Made by a program: the position numbers and the translations under genes
The notes under the pieces: generated by a model
What the model was told of the DNA's origin: nothing
Seen by the model: only the letters and a program-made list of their open reading frames with translations
Databases searched by the model: none
Assembly: GCF_030866745.1 (NCBI RefSeq)
Contig: NZ_CP133016.1
Coordinates: forward strand, 2,404,001 to 2,468,000
Direction of reading: 5' to 3'
DNA from: Sphingomonas flavescens
GTDB taxonomy: Bacteria; Pseudomonadota; Alphaproteobacteria; Sphingomonadales; Sphingomonadaceae
DNA length: 64,000 bases
In this document: piece after piece, positions 26,590 through 36,097 of the stretch
Layout of the letters: each line of letters starts with the position of its first letter
Numbering within the stretch: the stretch's first letter is position 1

Positions 26590-27834
26590 ATGAAGCCGCA
26601 TCCGGTGCACGCAATAGGGCTGTTGTTTCTCGCTGCGTGCAGCAGCGCGACGCCAAGCGATGCCCAGGAAGCCTCCGTCGGCAGGGCCAATGCCGAACCG
26701 GCCGCGGCGCCCTTCATGACAACCCCGATCGCCACGTTCGATGCACCCTGGGCCATGGATTTCCTGCCCGGCTCGTCCCGCGCGTTAGTCACGGAAAAGG
26801 CTGGCCGCCTGTGGCTGATTGACGTCAACGGCGGCGCGAAGAAATCCGTCGCGGGCGTGCCGGCCGTCGTTTCCGATGGGCAGGGCGGGCTTCTGGACGT
26901 CAAGGTGGGTCCAGGCTTTGCACGGGACGGCGGGATCTATTTCACCTTTTCGGAAGCTTCGCAGAATGGCGGAAGCCAGCTCGCTTTGGCTCGCGGCAAT
27001 CTGATCGATGGGACCGGCGCCGCCCGGCTCGACAAGGTGCAGGTCATCTGGCGCAACCCGACCGGCGGCAAGGGCGGGCATTTCGGTGCGCGCATCGCCA
27101 TCGCGCCCGATGGCAAGTCGCTGTTCCTTAGCGCCGGCGAACGGCAGCGCTTCATGCCCGCGCAGGATCCGAACCTGCCGATGGGCAAGATCCTGCACCT
27201 GACGCTCGACGGCAAGCCAGTTGCGGCGGGGCGGCCCGGCGCCTCGAGCGTAACCGTAATCGATCCGCCGACAGACAGCGAGGTCGCGAAGCAGGCCACG
27301 GGGCGCACGGTTACATGGCCCGGGACGAACAATACGCTAGCGGAGACGTGGACGTCCGGACACCGCAACCCGCTCGGCTTGGCCTTCGCGCCCGATGGCA
27401 GGCTGTGGGAGATCGAGATGGGGCCGAAGGGGGGCGACGAACTGAACCTCATCCTCAAGGGCCGCAACTACGGCTATCCTCGGGTTTCGAACGGCACCAA
27501 TTACAACGGCGTCGATATTCCCGATCACAAACCGGGCGACGGCTTCGAAGCGCCCAAGGCGTGGTGGAACCCCTCGATCTCTCCGGCCGACTTGCTGATT
27601 TATTCGGGCACGATGTTCCCGCAATGGACGGGCGATGCGCTTATTCCGGCGCTATCGGGGCAGGCACTGATCCACGTTCCGCTGCGCGGGGATCGGGCCG
27701 GCAAAGCGGAGCAATGGGACATGGGCAAGCGCATCCGCGCGGTCGACCAGGGGCCGGACGGCGCGGTTTATCTGCTGGAGGATGAAGCGGGCGCCCGCCT
27801 CCTCAAGCTGACCCCCACTCAGGCGCGGCGGTAA
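26590..27834 (+). CDS. PQQ-dependent sugar dehydrogenase-like lipoprotein
   Basis: A 414-residue predicted lipoprotein (lipobox LAAC at about residues 14-17) with a six-bladed propeller of the soluble glucose dehydrogenase/aldose sugar dehydrogenase family. Family segments include PWAMDFLPG near residue 54, GHFGARIAIAPDGKSLFLS, and SGHRNPLGLAFAPDGRLWEIEMGPKGGDE, whose His/Arg/Asp residues surround PQQ and calcium in relatives. The substrate would be oxidised in the periplasm. ATG 26590 has GGAGAGG upstream. It is divergent from the polyketide synthase gene and overlaps trmB tail-to-tail by 16 bases. Cofactor use is family inference. Confidence 0.85.
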   Translation: MKPHPVHAIGLLFLAACSSATPSDAQEASVGRANAEPAAAPFMTTPIATFDAPWAMDFLPGSSRALVTEKAGRLWLIDVNGGAKKSVAGVPAVVSDGQGGLLDVKVGPGFARDGGIYFTFSEASQNGGSQLALARGNLIDGTGAARLDKVQVIWRNPTGGKGGHFGARIAIAPDGKSLFLSAGERQRFMPAQDPNLPMGKILHLTLDGKPVAAGRPGASSVTVIDPPTDSEVAKQATGRTVTWPGTNNTLAETWTSGHRNPLGLAFAPDGRLWEIEMGPKGGDELNLILKGRNYGYPRVSNGTNYNGVDIPDHKPGDGFEAPKAWWNPSISPADLLIYSGTMFPQWTGDALIPALSGQALIHVPLRGDRAGKAEQWDMGKRIRAVDQGPDGAVYLLEDEAGARLLKLTPTQARR

Positions 27835-28517
27835 CGGAGATAATAGGGTTGGCGACCCTCGCGGCGTGACTTGGCGCCGTAGCGGGTCTCGATCCAGCCG
27901 CCGGGCGGACCGAGGAAATCCTTGGGCCGCTCGGCAAGCCATTCGAATTGCTTCGTGTGCCGCTGCATGACCATCAGCGACCAGGTCAGGTAGGTCGGAT
28001 CGTCGGTCGCCAACCGGAACTCGCCACCGGGACGCAGCTTGGCCGCAAACAGGTCGACTGGACCGTCGTTCATCATCCGCCGCTTCGCGTGCCGCGCTTT
28101 GGGCCAGGGGTCGGGGTGCAGCAGATAGATGAAGCTGAGCGTGCCGTCGGGCACCCGCGGCAAAACTTCCAAGGCGTCGCCACGCCATAAGCGCACATTG
28201 GCCAGATGCTTGTCGCGCACATGCCCGAGTGCAGTGGCGACGCCGTTGAGGAACGGCTCGACGGCGATGAAGCCGTGGTCGGGCAGCATGTCGGCGCGGT
28301 CAGCCAGGTGCTCACCGGAACCGAAGCCGATTTCGAAGTGCAGCGGACGGTCTTCGCCGAATAGCCCAAGCGCGGTCAGCTCGCCGTCAGCTGGTATCTC
28401 GAGCTGCGGCAACAGCCGGTCGATCAGCTCTTGCTGGCCCTGCCGAAGCTTGTGCCCACTGGAACGACCATAAAGCCGGTTGAGAGTCAGCGGATCGCCG
28501 GATTTGAACGCGGTCAT
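27819..28517 (-). CDS. trmB: tRNA (guanine(46)-N7)-methyltransferase
   Basis: A 232-residue TrmB that methylates G46 of tRNA with SAM. The SAM site is FEIGFGSGEHLA (about residues 61-72), and HPDPWPKARHAKRR is the family's characteristic block. I start it at ATG 28517 (MTAFKSGDPL), where similarity begins; the frame extends to 28613 but that part reaches the divergent gene. In relatives it follows metK directly; here a plus-strand pair of genes lies between them. It converges with the sugar dehydrogenase gene, overlapping by 16 bases. Confidence 0.93.
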   Translation of the reverse strand: MTAFKSGDPLTLNRLYGRSSGHKLRQGQQELIDRLLPQLEIPADGELTALGLFGEDRPLHFEIGFGSGEHLADRADMLPDHGFIAVEPFLNGVATALGHVRDKHLANVRLWRGDALEVLPRVPDGTLSFIYLLHPDPWPKARHAKRRMMNDGPVDLFAAKLRPGGEFRLATDDPTYLTWSLMVMQRHTKQFEWLAERPKDFLGPPGGWIETRYGAKSRREGRQPYYLRYRRA

Positions 28518-28611
28518 CAGGCGAGCGCGCCTAGGCCGTTCATGAACTTCCCGCAACGTTCGGAACCGTTCGGCGTGCTCTCGCGTCACGCTACCGAAAG
28601 AGAGGAAAGCC

Positions 28612-29064
28612 ATGGCCGAAATCGTCGAAGAACGACCGGCGCGGCGCGTCGGGATCGCGGGTCATCCGTACAGCGCGCTGTTCCTGCCGGTGCCCATCGT
28701 ATGTTTCACCGGAGCGCTGCTTACCGACATCGCGTACGTGAATAGCGAAGGCAATTTGCTGTGGCTGAACTTCTCCAGCTGGCTGCTCGCCGCCGGGATG
28801 CTGTTCGCGGTGATTGCCGGCATCCTGATGCTGATCGATCTCGCACGGCTCCCGCAATTGCGGACGAACATCGGCTGGGGCTCGCTCGGCCTGCTTGCAG
28901 CGGCCGGCATCGTCGAATTCATCAACAACCTGATCCACGCGCGCGATGGCTGGACGGCAGTCGTCCCGGCCGGCCTCATCCTGTCGGCAATCGGCACGAT
29001 CCTCATCATGTCGCACGGGTGGCTTTGGCACGAATCCCGCTACGGGGTGGGAGGCCGGCCATGA
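28612..29064 (+). CDS. DUF2231-family membrane protein
   Basis: A 150-residue protein with four predicted membrane segments (about residues 24-42, 54-76, 87-104 and 118-136). HPYSALFLPVPIVCFTGALL matches the DUF2231 pattern of an early His-Pro followed by a proline-containing helix. AGAGGAAAGCC precedes ATG 28612. Its stop overlaps the start of the sorbosone dehydrogenase-like gene by four bases, a pairing that suggests the two are functionally linked, perhaps with the membrane protein taking electrons from the dehydrogenase. That link is inference; the family has no defined function. Confidence 0.8.
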   Translation: MAEIVEERPARRVGIAGHPYSALFLPVPIVCFTGALLTDIAYVNSEGNLLWLNFSSWLLAAGMLFAVIAGILMLIDLARLPQLRTNIGWGSLGLLAAAGIVEFINNLIHARDGWTAVVPAGLILSAIGTILIMSHGWLWHESRYGVGGRP

Positions 29065-30422
29065 ACAGGCTGATCCTCGCCGCGCTCATCACCGCTCCGC
29101 TTGCTGCTTGCGGAAATCCTCAGGACAAGATTGAGCCTTCGCAGCAGATGGGCCGGAACCCCTTGCTGCCCAAGCCGGCGCAAGGGCTGATCGCCGACGT
29201 CGGCGTACCCAAGGTCGTAGGCTGGAAAGCAGGCGAGACGCCAACAGTGCCGGCAGGCTTCCACATCGAAGCGATGGCGACGGGACTGGTCAATCCACGC
29301 ACCATTCTGCCTTTGGCTAATGGGGATGTCCTTGTGGTCGAGGGTCAGCGCACCGGGTCGGAGCCGGTGGACCGGCCGAAAGATCCGATCCGCGACTTCA
29401 TCATGTCCATCGCGCACGGTGGTGGCGGGGCGAAAGAAACGTCGGGCAACAACAGCGGTCCGCCGCAACGGATTACGTTGCTCCGCGATGCGAACGGCGA
29501 TGGCAAACCGGAACTGCGATCAGTCCTCGTTGACCACCTCAATGCGCCGTTCGGCGTCGCAGTGGTCGGCAACAACCTGTACGTGGCGAACACGGATTCG
29601 ATTGTCCGTTATGCGTTCACGCCGGGCCAGGCGCAGATTGCGGAGCGACCGCAGAAGGTCATCGACCTGCCTGGCGGCCTGATCGACCATCATTGGACGA
29701 AAAGCCTCGTCGCGAGTCCTGACGGATCGAAGCTCTATGCCGGCGTTGGTTCAAACAGCAACGTCCAGGAACGGGGCCCCGAAGCCGAGACTAATCGCGC
29801 CGCGATCTGGGAAATCGATCCCAGCACCGGTGCCTTCCGAGTCTTCGCCAGCGGGCTGCGCAACCCGAACGGCCTGACCTTTTACCCCGGCACCAATGTG
29901 CTGTGGACCGTGGTCAACGAGCGTGATGAGCTCGGTCCCAATGCCGTGCCAGACTATATGACTTCGGTTCGCCCGGGCGCGTTCTACGGTTGGCCATGGA
30001 GCTATTATGGGCAGCACGTAGATCCGCGACCGCGTCCGCAGCGGCCCGACATGGTCGCGAAGGCCATCCCACCCGATTATGCGCTCAGCTCGCACGTGGC
30101 GGCGCTGGGTCTGGCCTTCTACACCGGCAATACGTTCCCTGCGGGTTTCCGCGGCGGAGCGTTCGTCGGTGAACATGGCAGCTGGAACCGCAACCAGTAC
30201 AACGGCTATCACGTCGTCTTCGTGCGGTTCGCCCAAGGTCGCCCTGTCGGCCTACCGATGGAATTCGTCGGCGGCTTCCTCAACGGCAAAGGCGAAGCGC
30301 GCGGACGCCCGGTCGGCGTTGCGGTCGATCGCACGGGTGCCCTGCTGGTTGCCGACGATGCCGGCAACACGGTGTGGCGTGTGACCTATACGGGCGGCGG
30401 CACTCCCAAGCCCGCCGCCTGA
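29061..30422 (+). CDS. L-sorbosone dehydrogenase-like lipoprotein
   Basis: A 453-residue propeller protein with lipobox LAAC (about residues 14-17). It resembles the sorbosone dehydrogenase family of PQQ/sugar dehydrogenases: FHIEAMATGLVNPRTILPLA near residue 68, LLRDANGDGKPE (a calcium-loop-like segment), ASGLRNPNGLTFYPG and GEHGSWNRNQYNGYHVVF. It is translated with the DUF2231 protein (ATGA overlap) and ends three bases before the metK stop on the other strand. It is related to the lipoprotein at 26590 but not a recent duplicate. Substrate and cofactor are not certain. Confidence 0.82.
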   Translation: MNRLILAALITAPLAACGNPQDKIEPSQQMGRNPLLPKPAQGLIADVGVPKVVGWKAGETPTVPAGFHIEAMATGLVNPRTILPLANGDVLVVEGQRTGSEPVDRPKDPIRDFIMSIAHGGGGAKETSGNNSGPPQRITLLRDANGDGKPELRSVLVDHLNAPFGVAVVGNNLYVANTDSIVRYAFTPGQAQIAERPQKVIDLPGGLIDHHWTKSLVASPDGSKLYAGVGSNSNVQERGPEAETNRAAIWEIDPSTGAFRVFASGLRNPNGLTFYPGTNVLWTVVNERDELGPNAVPDYMTSVRPGAFYGWPWSYYGQHVDPRPRPQRPDMVAKAIPPDYALSSHVAALGLAFYTGNTFPAGFRGGAFVGEHGSWNRNQYNGYHVVFVRFAQGRPVGLPMEFVGGFLNGKGEARGRPVGVAVDRTGALLVADDAGNTVWRVTYTGGGTPKPAA

Positions 30423-30425
30423 TCG

Positions 30426-31637
30426 TCAGGCAACGGCCGCCTTCAGGTCGTCGACCAGGTCGACGCGTTCCCACGGGAAGTGGTCGCCGTCGGCATCGCG
30501 GCCGAAGTGACCATAAGCCGCGGTCGCCTGATAGATCGGCTTGTTGAGGCCGAGGTGCGTGCGTATGCCGCGCGGCGTCAACTTGCCGAGCTTGCCGATG
30601 CTGCCGATTGCAGCCTCGATGCGGTCGTCGCCGACCGTGCCTGTGCCGTGCGTATCGACATAGAGCGATAGCGGCTCGGACACGCCGATCGCGTAGGCAA
30701 GCTGGATCGTGCAGCGCTTGGCAAGGCCGGCCGCGACGATGTTCTTGGCGAGGTAGCGCGCGGCATAAGCCGCGGAGCGGTCGACCTTGGTCGGGTCCTT
30801 GCCCGAGAAGGCGCCGCCGCCGTGCGGAGCCGCCCCGCCGTACGTATCGACGATGATCTTGCGGCCGGTGACGCCCGCGTCGCCGTCTGGCCCACCGATC
30901 TCGAAGCTGCCGGTCGGATTGATGTGGTAGACCGTCTCGTTGCCGAGTAGCTGCTGCGGCATCACGCGGGCGACCACGTCCTTTACGTAGGCGTGGAGCT
31001 CGGCCTGCTTCTCGCCACGGTCGTAGCCCGGCTTGTGCTGGGTCGAGACAACGATCGCCGTGGCCTTGGCCGGCTTGCCGTCTTCAAAGCGGAACGTAAC
31101 CTGGCTTTTGGCGTCGGGCTCCAGGAACGGCGCGGCGCCGCTGTGGCGGTCCTTGGCCATCTCCATCAGGATCTTGTGGCTGTAGTAGAGCGTCGCCGGC
31201 ATCAGGTCGGGGGTCTCGTCGCAGGCGAAACCGAACATGATGCCCTGATCGCCAGCGCCTTCGTCCTTGTCGTCACCGGCATCAACGCCCTGCGCGATAT
31301 GGGCCGACTGCGGGTGCAGGTGGTTGGCGAAGTCGAGACGGTCCCAATGGAAGCCGTCTTGCTCATAGCCAATCCGCTTCACGGTATTGCGGACGGCGTG
31401 CTCGATCTCATCGCGGACGCCTGGCGCCCAATTGCCCGCTTCGTCCATGATTCCCTGACCGCGGATTTCGCCAGCCAGCACCACGCGGTTTGTCGTGGTC
31501 ATCGTCTCACATGCGACGCGCGCTTCGGGATCTTTCGACAGGAACAAGTCCACGATCGCGTCGGAAATCTGGTCGGCGACCTTGTCCGGGTGGCCTTCGG
31601 AAACGGATTCGGAGGTGAACAGGTACGAGCTGCGCAT
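30426..31637 (-). CDS. metK: S-adenosylmethionine synthetase
   Basis: A 403-residue MetK that makes SAM from methionine and ATP. Visible are [19 protein letters not shown] (residues 7-25), [12 protein letters not shown] with the active-site loop, and [19 protein letters not shown]. The length is slightly over the typical 385-395. It lies downstream of lnt with 54 bases between them. The leader holds a GAGG/CCTC hairpin (31642-31654) near the start codon, but I see no match to known SAM riboswitch classes. It provides SAM for trmB, miaB and the methyltransferase genes around it. Confidence 0.97.
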   Translation of the reverse strand: MRSSYLFTSESVSEGHPDKVADQISDAIVDLFLSKDPEARVACETMTTTNRVVLAGEIRGQGIMDEAGNWAPGVRDEIEHAVRNTVKRIGYEQDGFHWDRLDFANHLHPQSAHIAQGVDAGDDKDEGAGDQGIMFGFACDETPDLMPATLYYSHKILMEMAKDRHSGAAPFLEPDAKSQVTFRFEDGKPAKATAIVVSTQHKPGYDRGEKQAELHAYVKDVVARVMPQQLLGNETVYHINPTGSFEIGGPDGDAGVTGRKIIVDTYGGAAPHGGGAFSGKDPTKVDRSAAYAARYLAKNIVAAGLAKRCTIQLAYAIGVSEPLSLYVDTHGTGTVGDDRIEAAIGSIGKLGKLTPRGIRTHLGLNKPIYQATAAYGHFGRDADGDHFPWERVDLVDDLKAAVA

Positions 31638-31641
31638 GAGC

Positions 31642-31654
31642 GAGGCGAGTCCTC
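31642..31654 (-). promoter_or_regulatory. small hairpin over the metK ribosome binding site
   Basis: Within the 54-base lnt-metK gap, GAGG and CCTC (31642-31645 and 31651-31654) can pair around a five-base loop. On the minus strand the GAGGA strand is the only Shine-Dalgarno-like sequence, 12 bases before the ATG, so pairing would hide it. A TTATAT hexamer (31665-31670) could be a -10 box. The structure is short and may be chance. Confidence 0.25.
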
Positions 31655-31691
31655 AAAATGTGGGATATAAGGAAAGCTTTATATGTCGCCT

Positions 31692-33203
31692 CTAGCGGCG
31701 GCGGCGGCCCACCGCAATGCCGCCGATGATCAGCAGGAAACCGAGCAGGATCGGGATCGCGTTGCCGAAACGCGCGAAGGGGGGCGGGGCCAGCGATGCG
31801 GCCGGGATCACCGCGTCGATCGCGCCGGAGGTCCGCCACGGCAGCGACTTCACAAGATTACCACGGGCATCGATCACCGCGCTGATGCCCGTCGGGGTCG
31901 AACGAATAACGGGCACACCTTCTTCCGCCGCTCGCAATCTCGCCTGAGCAAGGTGTTGCGGTGGACCCCAGCGGCCGAACCACGCATCGTTCGACGGGTT
32001 GAAAATGAAGCTGGGCCGATTGCGCTCATCGACCACATGGCCGGAGAAAATGATTTCGTAACAGAGCTGCAGTCCGACCCTGCCCCAAGGTTCGCCGAGG
32101 TCGATCGAGCGGGGGCCTGAACCGGAGGTGAAGTCGACGTCCCCAGGCGCGAGCCGCGACAGGCCGATAGCCGACAGCAGCGGACGCATCGGCAGATATT
32201 CTCCGTAGGGGACGAGGTGCGCCTTGTCGTAGCGGCCCACGATCCTGCCGCCCGGCGCCAGCGCGTAAATGCTGTTTGCCGCTCCGTTCAGATGCTGACC
32301 ATCGCGCGACCACACTGCGATCCCGCCGGTCAGCAACTTGTCGTTCGGCCCAAGAAGCGAAGCCGCCTGCGCACGCTGGAAGGCGGCGAATGCCTGCGGA
32401 TCGCCCGGCCGATTGTCCTGCAGCGGATCGGTGATCGCAGCCTCGGGCCACAGAAGAAGCCTATCGTCGCCGGGCCGTCCGGACAGCAACGCTAGCCGCC
32501 GGGCGGCTTCCTGGTCGAACCCGGGGCGCCACTTATCTTCCTGACCGATATTCGGTTGCACGATGCGAACATTGCGCACGGTCAGCGGATCGGCTGGGAC
32601 GACGTCCGCCGGAAGGAGCCACAGCAGGCCGGTCGCCGCGACGATCAGGACGAGAGGTAACCATTGCTTGCGATATTCCAGCCAGATTGCGCCGCCGAGC
32701 AGCACCACCAGGCCCGACAGCCCATAGGTGCCGATCATCGCGGTAATGCTGATCAAGGTTGTCGGCGCCAAAGACGCGGCGGCGGGGTTCCACGGGAAGC
32801 CGGTGAACATCGTGCCTCGCAGCCATTCGGTAATCGCCCAAGCCCCACCAAGCGTCAGAACGAGGGCGACCCGGTTGTCGCGCCCGAAGCGCCAGGCAAT
32901 GCCCGCGGCCATTGCCGGATAGATGGCGAGATAGATGGACAGAAGAACGACCGCGATCCAGCCAAGCCAGGCCGGCATCGCTGCCTGAAAGGTGAATGCG
33001 GTCGCGATCCAGTTAAGGCCGACCACGAACTGGCCGAGCCCGAACGCCCAGCCGAGCAACAGGCCGCGGCCGAGGCTCTTTGCGCGGCAGATGAGCTCGC
33101 AAAGAACCGCGAAGGCGACGGGCAGCAGCGGCCAGAGCGCCATGGGCTCGAATGCGAAAGCCGAGGCGGCGCCGGCCAGGAAGGCGTAAAGGACGAACTT
33201 CAT
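31692..33203 (-). CDS. lnt: apolipoprotein N-acyltransferase
   Basis: A 503-residue Lnt that adds the third acyl chain to lipoproteins in the inner membrane. About six N-terminal membrane helices (residues 1-200) are followed by a nitrilase-like periplasmic domain. The triad is present: Glu in LLWPEAAI (near 253), Lys in [14 protein letters not shown] (near 329) and Cys in [10 protein letters not shown] (near 382). It sits in the conserved order corC-lnt-metK, here interrupted by a small VOC gene on the other strand. Several predicted lipoproteins in this window would be its substrates. Confidence 0.95.
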   Translation of the reverse strand: MKFVLYAFLAGAASAFAFEPMALWPLLPVAFAVLCELICRAKSLGRGLLLGWAFGLGQFVVGLNWIATAFTFQAAMPAWLGWIAVVLLSIYLAIYPAMAAGIAWRFGRDNRVALVLTLGGAWAITEWLRGTMFTGFPWNPAAASLAPTTLISITAMIGTYGLSGLVVLLGGAIWLEYRKQWLPLVLIVAATGLLWLLPADVVPADPLTVRNVRIVQPNIGQEDKWRPGFDQEAARRLALLSGRPGDDRLLLWPEAAITDPLQDNRPGDPQAFAAFQRAQAASLLGPNDKLLTGGIAVWSRDGQHLNGAANSIYALAPGGRIVGRYDKAHLVPYGEYLPMRPLLSAIGLSRLAPGDVDFTSGSGPRSIDLGEPWGRVGLQLCYEIIFSGHVVDERNRPSFIFNPSNDAWFGRWGPPQHLAQARLRAAEEGVPVIRSTPTGISAVIDARGNLVKSLPWRTSGAIDAVIPAASLAPPPFARFGNAIPILLGFLLIIGGIAVGRRRR

Positions 33204-33280
33204 CGGCGAAGACGGCTAGCCGTTGGCGCGCCGTTACGAAAGCCTCGACAACCGACGCTTTCTCGCGGCAGTGCACGGCC

Positions 33281-33703
33281 ATGTCTTTGCCACCATTCCA
33301 CATCGCGTTCCCCGTCGACGATTTGGAAGCGGCACGACGCTTCTACGGGGAACTATTCGGCTGTCCGGAAGGGCGCAGCGCGGATCACTGGATCGACTTC
33401 AATCTCTACGGGCATCAGATTGTTGCGCACCTCGCGCCCGACGCGGCGCCAGGCCGGGCCACGAACCCCGTCGATGGCGAAGCAGTCCCGGTCCCGCATT
33501 TCGGGGTCGTGTTGCCGATGAGCGACTGGCGCGCGCTCGCGGATCGCCTGCAGGCTGCAGAGGTCGATTTCGTGATAGCTCCAACCGTTCGCTTCGCGGG
33601 CGAGCGTGGCGAGCAGGCGACCATGTTCCTGCTCGATCCCGCGGGCAATGCGCTCGAGTTCAAGGCAATGGCCGATCCCGCCAACCTTTTCGCGAAGAAC
33701 TAA
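33281..33703 (+). CDS. VOC-family (glyoxalase/dioxygenase fold) protein
   Basis: A 140-residue vicinal oxygen chelate protein. It opens [20 protein letters not shown], the first beta-alpha-beta module with a metal His, has PHFGVVLP beginning the second module, and ends [14 protein letters not shown] with the C-terminal metal Glu. Such single-domain proteins act as glyoxalases, antibiotic-resistance proteins or ring-cleaving dioxygenases. ATG 33281 is where similarity starts. It interrupts the corC-lnt order on the opposite strand and ends tail-to-tail with corC, sharing four bases. Substrate is unknown. Confidence 0.85.
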   Translation: MSLPPFHIAFPVDDLEAARRFYGELFGCPEGRSADHWIDFNLYGHQIVAHLAPDAAPGRATNPVDGEAVPVPHFGVVLPMSDWRALADRLQAAEVDFVIAPTVRFAGERGEQATMFLLDPAGNALEFKAMADPANLFAKN

Positions 33704-34584
33704 GCTTCTTCGACCGGCTCACTTTCGGGCGCGTGCAACCGCACACGGATGATCCGCCGCGGATCGGAATCGACGGACTCCAGTCTCCATCCCGAGGAAT
33801 GGACGAGGCATTCGCCTTTCGCCGGGATGTGACCGGCAAGCAGGAACATCAGACCGCCAAGCGTGTCGACTTCGTCTTCATCGGATGAGAGTCGGGGGTC
33901 GACGGCCTGCGCCAGTTCTTCGAGCTCGATCCGCGCATCCGCTTCCCACACACCGTCGTCGAGCATGGTGAGCTGACCAACCGCATCCTCGTCATGCTCG
34001 TCCTCGATCTCGCCAACGATTTCCTCGACCACGTCCTCGATGGTGACCAGGCCTTCGGTACCCCCGAATTCGTCGACCACGATCGCGAGGTGGATTCGTT
34101 GGCTGCGCATGCGGGCGAGCAGTTCAATAACGCCCATCGATTCGGGCACGAACAAAGGGTCGCGCATCAGCGCGGCGATCGAGCGGTCGCGTTCGGCATC
34201 GACGCTGGCCACGAACACATCCTTGATGTGGATCATGCCGACGACCTTATCGAGGCTGTCGCCATAGACGGGCAGGCGGCTGTGACCGGCGTCGGCGAAC
34301 GCCGCGACCAATGCTTCGAAGCTGATCGTGTCCGGCACGGCGATGATATCTCCGCGTGTGACGCCGATATCGCCGGCGGTCTGCTCGCCGAAGTGCAGCA
34401 GGTTGCGCAGCATCTGCCGCTCGGCCGGGGAAAGGTCACCCGCGACGGGGCGGGCGTCCTCCGCCTCGTCGATCGCTTCCTCGATCTCCTCGCGGAGCGT
34501 GGACTCGCTGTCCTCACCGAAGATCAGGTGACGCATGCCGCGCCATAGTCGGGAACCGCCCGCTTCGTCGTTGCGCGTCGCCAT
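33700..34584 (-). CDS. CorC/HlyC-family CBS-domain protein
   Basis: A 294-residue cytoplasmic protein with two CBS domains (about 70-195, including [26 protein letters not shown] and [20 protein letters not shown]) and a C-terminal CorC_HlyC transporter-associated domain (about 205-285). It lacks the DUF21 membrane domain, as in the short CorC group associated with magnesium and cobalt efflux. It shares one base with ybeY upstream (TGATG) and lies in the miaB-phoH-ybeY-corC-lnt operon. An ion role is inferred from the family. Confidence 0.88.
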   Translation of the reverse strand: MATRNDEAGGSRLWRGMRHLIFGEDSESTLREEIEEAIDEAEDARPVAGDLSPAERQMLRNLLHFGEQTAGDIGVTRGDIIAVPDTISFEALVAAFADAGHSRLPVYGDSLDKVVGMIHIKDVFVASVDAERDRSIAALMRDPLFVPESMGVIELLARMRSQRIHLAIVVDEFGGTEGLVTIEDVVEEIVGEIEDEHDEDAVGQLTMLDDGVWEADARIELEELAQAVDPRLSSDEDEVDTLGGLMFLLAGHIPAKGECLVHSSGWRLESVDSDPRRIIRVRLHAPESEPVEEA

Positions 34585-35087
34585 CAGGCCGCGACCTTGT
34601 AGGGATCAGCAATGCCAAGCCGGCTCAGGGCGCGGACTTCGCGCGCTTCCATGTCCTCGGCGGTTTCATCATCCAGATGATCATAGCCCAGCAGATGAAG
34701 CGTCCCATGGATCAGAAGATGCGTGGCGTGGTGATCGACGCTAATGCCCTTGTCGGCGGCTTCGGCAACGCAAACGCCGCGAGCAAGGACGATATCGCCA
34801 AGCAATAGTTCGGGACCGGCAACCATTGCCTGCCTGAATTGCTCAGGCTCCGCGAGCGGGAATGAGAGGACGTTAGTCGGCTTGTCCTTATCGCGCCAGG
34901 TGTCGTTGAGCGCCCGCACTTCCTCGTCGCTGGTCAGCCGAACCGACAGTTCGATCGGCCGCTCGGTTTCCGCGAGATGAAGGTAAGCGCTTTCGGCGAT
35001 AGCCGCTTCGGCGGCGCCGCGGACGAGCTCGGCCCAAGGCCTGCTACTGTCCCATTCCTCGTCGGCTTCGACGTCGATCTCCAGCAT
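34584..35087 (-). CDS. ybeY: rRNA maturation endoribonuclease YbeY
   Basis: A 167-residue zinc-dependent single-strand endonuclease for 16S rRNA 3'-end maturation and ribosome quality control. The metal motif HGTLHLLGYDH (near residues 126-136) is complete, and KPTNVLSFP is the upstream family block. It starts five bases after the phoH stop and overlaps corC by one base. Function is well supported. Confidence 0.96.
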   Translation of the reverse strand: MLEIDVEADEEWDSSRPWAELVRGAAEAAIAESAYLHLAETERPIELSVRLTSDEEVRALNDTWRDKDKPTNVLSFPLAEPEQFRQAMVAGPELLLGDIVLARGVCVAEAADKGISVDHHATHLLIHGTLHLLGYDHLDDETAEDMEAREVRALSRLGIADPYKVAA

Positions 35088-35092
35088 CGTCC

Positions 35093-36097
35093 CTATGCCT
35101 CCGGGCCTTCATAGGCTTCGACGATGCGCCCGACGAGGGGGTGGCGTACGACGTCGGCCGCGCCAAATCGAACCATGCTGAGCTTCGGAATACCTTCCAG
35201 CTTTGCGACCGCATCGGCGAGTCCCGATTCCACGCCGCGCGGAAGGTCGGTCTGGTTGGGATCGCCGCAGATTACCATGCGGCTACGCATGCCGAAGCGG
35301 GTGAGAAACATCTTCATCTGCTGCGGCGTGGTGTTTTGCGCCTCGTCGAGGATGATGAAGGCGTCGCTCAGCGTCCGTCCACGCATGAAGGCGATCGGGG
35401 CGATCTCGATCTCGCCGGATGCGATGCGGCGCTCGACCTGCTCGGTCGGCAGCATGTCGTACAGCGCGTCGTAGAGCGGACGCAGATAGGGATCGACCTT
35501 TTCCTTCATGTCGCCGGGCAGGAAGCCCAGCCGCTCGCCAGCCTCGACCGCCGGGCGTGACAGGATCAGCCGGTCGACCTGACCGGTGATCAGCATCGCT
35601 ACCGCCTGCGCGACCGCCAAGTAGGTCTTACCCGTCCCCGCGGGGCCGAGCGCGAAGATCATGTCGTCGCGGGCCAGCGCTTCCATATAGACGGTCTGGA
35701 CCGGCGAGCGCGGAACGATCGTCTTCTTGCGCGTGCGGATCATCACCTTGGGCGCGGAGGTAACCTCGTCTTTGATGATCCCGTCCAGATTAGGTTGCGC
35801 GGCCATGCCGAGAACGGCTTCGACTGCTTCAGCATCGACATCGTGACCCTGATCAAGCCGGTTGTAGAGCCCGACCAGCACGTCGCGGGCGCGCGAAGCC
35901 GCGTCGGGCTCGCCTTCGATCTGCACCCGATTGCCGCGCGCATTGATGTGCACGCCCAGCCGATTCTCGATATTGATCAGATGGCGGTCGTAGTCGCCGA
36001 ACAAGGGGCCGAGCAGATAGGGCTGGTCGAACTCCAGCTCGAGCCTGGCGCGACCCTCCTCATTGGCAGGGACGGCGGCGAGGTCGCGGCGGGCCAT
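35093..36097 (-). CDS. PhoH-family ATPase (YbeZ)
   Basis: A 334-residue PhoH-like P-loop ATPase, partner of YbeY in ribosomal RNA processing. An N-terminal KH-like segment (about 40-95) precedes the ATPase with Walker A GPAGTGKTYLAVAQA (near residue 152) and Walker B FIILDEAQNTTPQQMK. ATG 36097 overlaps the miaB stop by one base (TGATG); the frame to 36217 belongs to miaB's shadow. It heads the ybeZ-ybeY-corC part of the operon. Confidence 0.94.
   Translation of the reverse strand: MARRDLAAVPANEEGRARLELEFDQPYLLGPLFGDYDRHLINIENRLGVHINARGNRVQIEGEPDAASRARDVLVGLYNRLDQGHDVDAEAVEAVLGMAAQPNLDGIIKDEVTSAPKVMIRTRKKTIVPRSPVQTVYMEALARDDMIFALGPAGTGKTYLAVAQAVAMLITGQVDRLILSRPAVEAGERLGFLPGDMKEKVDPYLRPLYDALYDMLPTEQVERRIASGEIEIAPIAFMRGRTLSDAFIILDEAQNTTPQQMKMFLTRFGMRSRMVICGDPNQTDLPRGVESGLADAVAKLEGIPKLSMVRFGAADVVRHPLVGRIVEAYEGPEA

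Noticed and set aside
31638..31691. SAM riboswitch upstream of metK
   Set aside because: The leader is only 54 bases and matches none of the SAM or SAM/SAH riboswitch patterns I know; only a tiny hairpin remains.
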